Source of the DNA: Actinomadura harenae
Lineage (GTDB): Bacteria; Actinomycetota; Actinomycetes; Streptosporangiales; Streptosporangiaceae
NCBI RefSeq assembly: GCF_003696215.1
Contig: NZ_RFFG01000036.1
Coordinates: 1 to 64,000 of the forward strand
Length of the DNA stretch: 64,000 nucleotides
Reading direction: 5' to 3'
Translations under genes and position numbers: made by a program
Notes under the pieces: model-generated
Told to the model about the DNA's origin: nothing
The model's input: only the letters and a program-made list of their open reading frames with translations
The model's database searches: none
Shown here: piece by piece, positions 61,106 to 64,000 of the stretch
How the letters are laid out: each line of letters begins with the position of its first letter
Position numbering within the stretch: the first letter of the stretch is position 1

Positions 61106-62041
61106 CTATCCAGCGTCGAACGCGCGCCTCCCCCTGGCACCCGACAGCTCGGCGACCACAGGCGCGAACCGGGCAAGGTCATCTTGACGGTGCAGGAGAA
61201 AGTAGGAGACGCCCAAGTCGATGCGCTGCAGCACCTGGTCCACCATCGCAGCAACGTCTCCACCCAACACAAACGCTTCCGCGTTCAGGTCATCGGGGAT
61301 CGACTCCTTGATCCGCACCAGCGACATGGCCAGCTCCAGCTGAGCCGTGCGAGCTCCAGCCGCGTCGTGAACGAGGCTGACCTTGCGCCTCAGAGCTCCC
61401 ATTGTGGTGTCGCCCGGGAACGGACCCGAACCGCCTCGATTCGCGCGGCGGGTGAACGCGACGGTGTCGGCGTGGCGGGCCGCCAGCCGCAGGAGTCGCG
61501 GGCCGCCGCCCCCGATCAACAGGTCCGGTCGCGCCCGCCCTGGCCGTGCACATGGCATGGCCATCTCCAGGCCATCGAGCTGGTAGTAGCGGCCACCGAA
61601 AGCACAAGACCCACCACGCCACAACTCCCGCATCACCGTCACGGCCTCGGCCAACCGGTCGATCCGAACGCCTGGGCGGTCGAACCCCAATCCAGCGGCC
61701 TGGTACTCCTCGGCGCGCCAGCCCGCCCCAAGCCCCAGTTCAAACCGGCCACCCGACAGCAGGTCCAGCGTGGACGCCTCACGTGCCAACACAGCCGGAT
61801 GCCGAAAGTCGTTGGCCAGCACCAGCGTCCCCAGCCTCAAGCGCGTCGTGGCCGAGGCAATAGCAGCCAGCGCAGGCATCGGAGCCAGCCGCTCACCCGC
61901 CAAGTGATCGGACATCAGCGCAGTGCCGAATCCGGCATCCTCGAGCCACTGGGCCCGGTCGACCAAATCACGCAGCGACGTCGCAGTGCGCAGCACTGCA
62001 CCAAACCGCACCACGGGGCTGAAATCCTGCTGCTTGAACAT
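61106..62041 (-). CDS. LLM-class F420-type oxidoreductase
   Basis: A 311-residue protein; ATG 62041 is used, with GAGGG just upstream. The luciferase-like TIM-barrel features are ARQ-free and F420-type: FGTALMSDHLAGERLAPMPA, TTRLRLGTLVLANDFRHPAV, REASTLDLLSGGRFELGLGA and ARPDLLIGGGGPRLLRLAAR. It should use F420 (or FMN) to oxidise or reduce a small molecule. It converges with the arm B Nudix gene and may be outside the cluster. Confidence 0.85.
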   Translation of the reverse strand: MFKQQDFSPVVRFGAVLRTATSLRDLVDRAQWLEDAGFGTALMSDHLAGERLAPMPALAAIASATTRLRLGTLVLANDFRHPAVLAREASTLDLLSGGRFELGLGAGWRAEEYQAAGLGFDRPGVRIDRLAEAVTVMRELWRGGSCAFGGRYYQLDGLEMAMPCARPGRARPDLLIGGGGPRLLRLAARHADTVAFTRRANRGGSGPFPGDTTMGALRRKVSLVHDAAGARTAQLELAMSLVRIKESIPDDLNAEAFVLGGDVAAMVDQVLQRIDLGVSYFLLHRQDDLARFAPVVAELSGARGRRAFDAG

Positions 62042-62284
62042 CACCCTCATTCTCGACGCCGGAACCCAGTTCCACCACCAAGGCAGACAACCGGCTGAAC
62101 TGACAACGCTGCAGCCACACATCACGAGCGGCTCCTATGCAGCGGCCGCGCTGTTCACCACGCGCCGAAAGGCCGTTCATTCCTGAGCGGGCGAGGCTCT
62201 TGAGGGCGGCTTGGTGGTCGGCGCTGTCCAGGAGCGGCGTGCCGTTCAGCAGCGTCATGGCGATGGCGGGGACGTTCTCGTCTC

Positions 62285-63001
62285 TCAGCCTGATGCGCGG
62301 GCTGCCAGGACGGGGATCGAGGCGATCTTGTCCTCGGTCAGTTCGTCCCACACGATGCCCGAAGGGCGCGGGTGCGCGGGGCATCGGATGACTTCGTCGG
62401 GGGTGACGATCAGGTCGACGCGGAAGTCATGTGTCATCTCCGGGAGCGGCTCCTCGATCACCTGGAGCCGGTGCACGGTGGTGACGATCGAGGTGGAGGG
62501 GCTGAGCAGCCCGGCCTCTTGCAGGAGGCCCAGCTCGATGTCTGAATAGCCCGCCCCCTTGCCAAGCCGGGCGCCGTTCCGGCTGACGGCGACACTGCCG
62601 CAGACCACCAGGTCCACTGGCTGCATGTCTTCCACTCCAACCTGGGGAGCGGTGGAGACGATGTTGTGCTTGGCTGCGGCTTCCGCTGCCGGGCGCCCGA
62701 GGCTCTCCGGGGCGATCTCGTAGAAGGGCAGCTGGGCAGCGAGGCGGGGCACCGCCATGTAGACCAGCCGACCAGCTTCCAGTGCCAGGGCCCGGACGGG
62801 TTCCTGTGCGCGGTCTGGAACGGTCTTGATCACCTGGGCGCGGCGCCATTCCGGCAACGTCGCGAGGCGGCGGGCTGCTTGTTCCGCGCCGTTGAAGTTG
62901 GGGATGCGGCCGTGGACACCCGGTTCGGGGACCGCGTTCTCGCTCTCCAGCAGAGCCCAGATCCTGTCGCGGATCACCGTCTTTGCCTGATTGATGTCCA
63001 C
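62285..63001 (-). CDS. 5-formyltetrahydrofolate cyclo-ligase-like protein
   Basis: A 238-residue protein starting at ATG 63001. It reads MDINQAKTVIRDRIWALLES, AQVIKTVPDRAQEPVRALAL, VPRLAAQLPFYEIAPESLGR and SVAVSRNGARLGKGAGYSDI, the last being the ATP/folate loop (GKGAGYxD). HDFRVDLIVTPDEVIRCP closes the domain. This family makes 5,10-methenyl-THF from 5-formyl-THF; the form here is like the MTHFSD-type variant and could have another substrate. It lies between the LLM gene and a regulator on the same strand. Confidence 0.8.
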   Translation of the reverse strand: MDINQAKTVIRDRIWALLESENAVPEPGVHGRIPNFNGAEQAARRLATLPEWRRAQVIKTVPDRAQEPVRALALEAGRLVYMAVPRLAAQLPFYEIAPESLGRPAAEAAAKHNIVSTAPQVGVEDMQPVDLVVCGSVAVSRNGARLGKGAGYSDIELGLLQEAGLLSPSTSIVTTVHRLQVIEEPLPEMTHDFRVDLIVTPDEVIRCPAHPRPSGIVWDELTEDKIASIPVLAARASG

Positions 63002-63012
63002 AGGCGAGGCTC

Positions 63013-64000
63013 CTAGTTGGTCATGAGGGCGAACATCCTGTCGTGAACATCCTGCACTGCTGGCTCGTCACGCCAGGGGGCCAATTCCCTTCCCGCCTGG
63101 AACGCGACGTTCAGCCCGCCACCCCCACGGTTCTGTTCGAGCAGGTCAAGCGCCTGGTGCAGGCGTTCGGTCGCTCCGTCGAGATCGCTCTGCCGCAGAT
63201 GGGCGAGGGCAAGGTTCCCCAGGACGATGGACCGGCTTTTGCGCCACGGGTGCAATGTGGCCTCGGTCTCCTCCAACACGGCTTGGGCGCGCCGGGGGTC
63301 TCCGAGGAAGAGGTAGCAGGATCCAGCCATCCGGCCATACTGCGTGGGGGAGTAGTGCTCGATCGCGGTGTCGTCCCGGCCTACCTTGGCGAACGCTTGC
63401 TCGGCGGCAGCCAAAGCCTTCTCGCAGGGCGCAAACGCCTTCATCATGGCGTGCGCTTCGGCAACGTGAAGCAACGCCAGCCCGGTCAGCACCTCGCTTG
63501 CGTGACGTCCCAGTCGGGCAGCTCGGCTCGCTTGAACGAGACCGCTCGCCGGATCACCCACCCCGTACAAGTCCACGTAGCTCATGCGCAGCTGGGCCTG
63601 CGCCTCCGTAACGACATCATGAATCTCCCGCGCCGTCTCCGCAGCTTGTTGGAAGTATCGGCGCGGGCTGAGGTGGTCGCGTCTTTGTGAGGCGTCCCAG
63701 ACGAGCTGGCCCATGAACAGGGCGGATCTCGCCTCGACAGAACCGAGGCTGCGTCGGATGGGCCCACCTGACGTGTTGTCCCGTAGATAGGTCACCTGTC
63801 CGTGGCACTGCCCCGCGTCGGCGAGCAACAGAGCCGAAGGCGTCGCGTCGTACGCCGCATTCAGCTGCTGCACCCGCTGTTGCAGATGAGCGACGGTGAA
63901 GTGGTCGACGGCGGCGGGATTCCTGAGCGCGTGGTCGAGCCGGCCGTTGCTTTCCTCCTCGACGGGCTCGCCTTCGCCCAAGAGGTCGTCCAACTCGTCC
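63013..64000 (-). CDS. TPR-like C-terminus of a regulator, cut by window edge
   Basis: The visible part is the C-terminal 325 residues or so of a minus-strand protein whose start lies beyond 64000. It is helical with repeated TPR-like units: YLRDNTSGGPIRRSLGSVEA, RYFQQAAETAREIHDVVTEA, EVLTGLALLHVAEAHAMMKA and ALAAAEQAFAKVGRDDTAIE. This is the usual end of actinobacterial XRE/TPR regulators like the one at 48482. The HTH is not visible. Confidence 0.7.
   Translation of the reverse strand, partial: DELDDLLGEGEPVEEESNGRLDHALRNPAAVDHFTVAHLQQRVQQLNAAYDATPSALLLADAGQCHGQVTYLRDNTSGGPIRRSLGSVEARSALFMGQLVWDASQRRDHLSPRRYFQQAAETAREIHDVVTEAQAQLRMSYVDLYGVGDPASGLVQASRAARLGRHASEVLTGLALLHVAEAHAMMKAFAPCEKALAAAEQAFAKVGRDDTAIEHYSPTQYGRMAGSCYLFLGDPRRAQAVLEETEATLHPWRKSRSIVLGNLALAHLRQSDLDGATERLHQALDLLEQNRGGGGLNVAFQAGRELAPWRDEPAVQDVHDRMFALMTN

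Noticed and set aside
62126-62284. Short minus-strand frame near the 5-formyl-THF cyclo-ligase-like gene as a peptide gene
   Set aside because: The readable part (LLNGTPLLDSADHQAALKSL) has no own ribosome-binding site and runs through the end of the neighbouring gene in another frame; it may be a decayed tail but cannot be supported.

Overview
The window is high-GC, densely coding DNA that looks like an actinomycete chromosome. The DUF397 / XRE-DUF5753 pair, several Methyltransf_19 (S-adenosyl methyltransferase) copies, the FxLD-type methyltransferase at the left edge, an F420-type LLM oxidoreductase and many GTG starts all fit Streptosporangiales such as Actinomadura or relatives. The genus is an inference, not something read directly.

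Left third (1 to about 33 kb) is an accessory, decaying region. It holds a Nudix hydrolase, an AraC-type regulator, a lipoprotein, two small secreted proteins, a GNAT acetyltransferase, an Lrp regulator, a nucleotide-cyclase-like two-gene unit and an aerolysin-like protein. These lie among mobile DNA: a complete group II intron with its RT/maturase (about 8465-10894), an IS630-type element (17838-19943) split by an IS5-type element (18538-19474, 3-bp TCA duplication), and two IS110-type transposases with structured upstream regions. There are several integrase tails, an ABC-transporter fragment with an in-frame TAG, broken phage-like genes and at least four partial copies of Methyltransf_19 genes. 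Repeats and signals include a 106-bp duplicated hairpin element (4173 and 6269), two large perfect palindromes (7506-7551, 7573-7600), a two-repeat CRISPR-like remnant (11797-11882) and clustered inverted repeats (11057-11156).

The right half is a biosynthetic gene cluster in two arms. Arm A is on the minus strand (48278 down to 33294), tightly packed at its head: Fe/2OG oxygenase, DUF6875-like protein, an A-T-C-A-T-E-TE nonribosomal peptide synthetase, an asparagine-synthetase-type amidotransferase, an ATP-grasp ligase, an IMP dehydrogenase and a second Fe/2OG oxygenase. Arm B is on the plus strand (53075 to 61079), mostly overlapping genes: radical SAM enzyme, archaeal-type methionine adenosyltransferase, GAMT-like methyltransferase, PhyH-type oxygenase, FkbM methyltransferase, second ATP-grasp enzyme, complete glutamyl-tRNA synthetase and a Nudix hydrolase. 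Between the arms are regulators: an XRE/TPR-like protein divergent from arm A, an HATPase protein divergent from an XRE-DUF5753 plus DUF397 pair across a perfect 20-bp palindrome, and small unknown proteins. An LLM oxidoreductase, a 5-formyl-THF cyclo-ligase-like protein and a truncated TPR regulator follow on the minus strand.

How it may work together (inference): arm A would assemble and hydrolytically release a dipeptide-based product with a D residue. Arm B would supply or modify a building block using SAM made in place. IMP dehydrogenase and glutamyl-tRNA synthetase are housekeeping enzymes in a biosynthetic setting, so they are candidates for self-resistance or precursor supply. I cannot match the gene combination to a known product.
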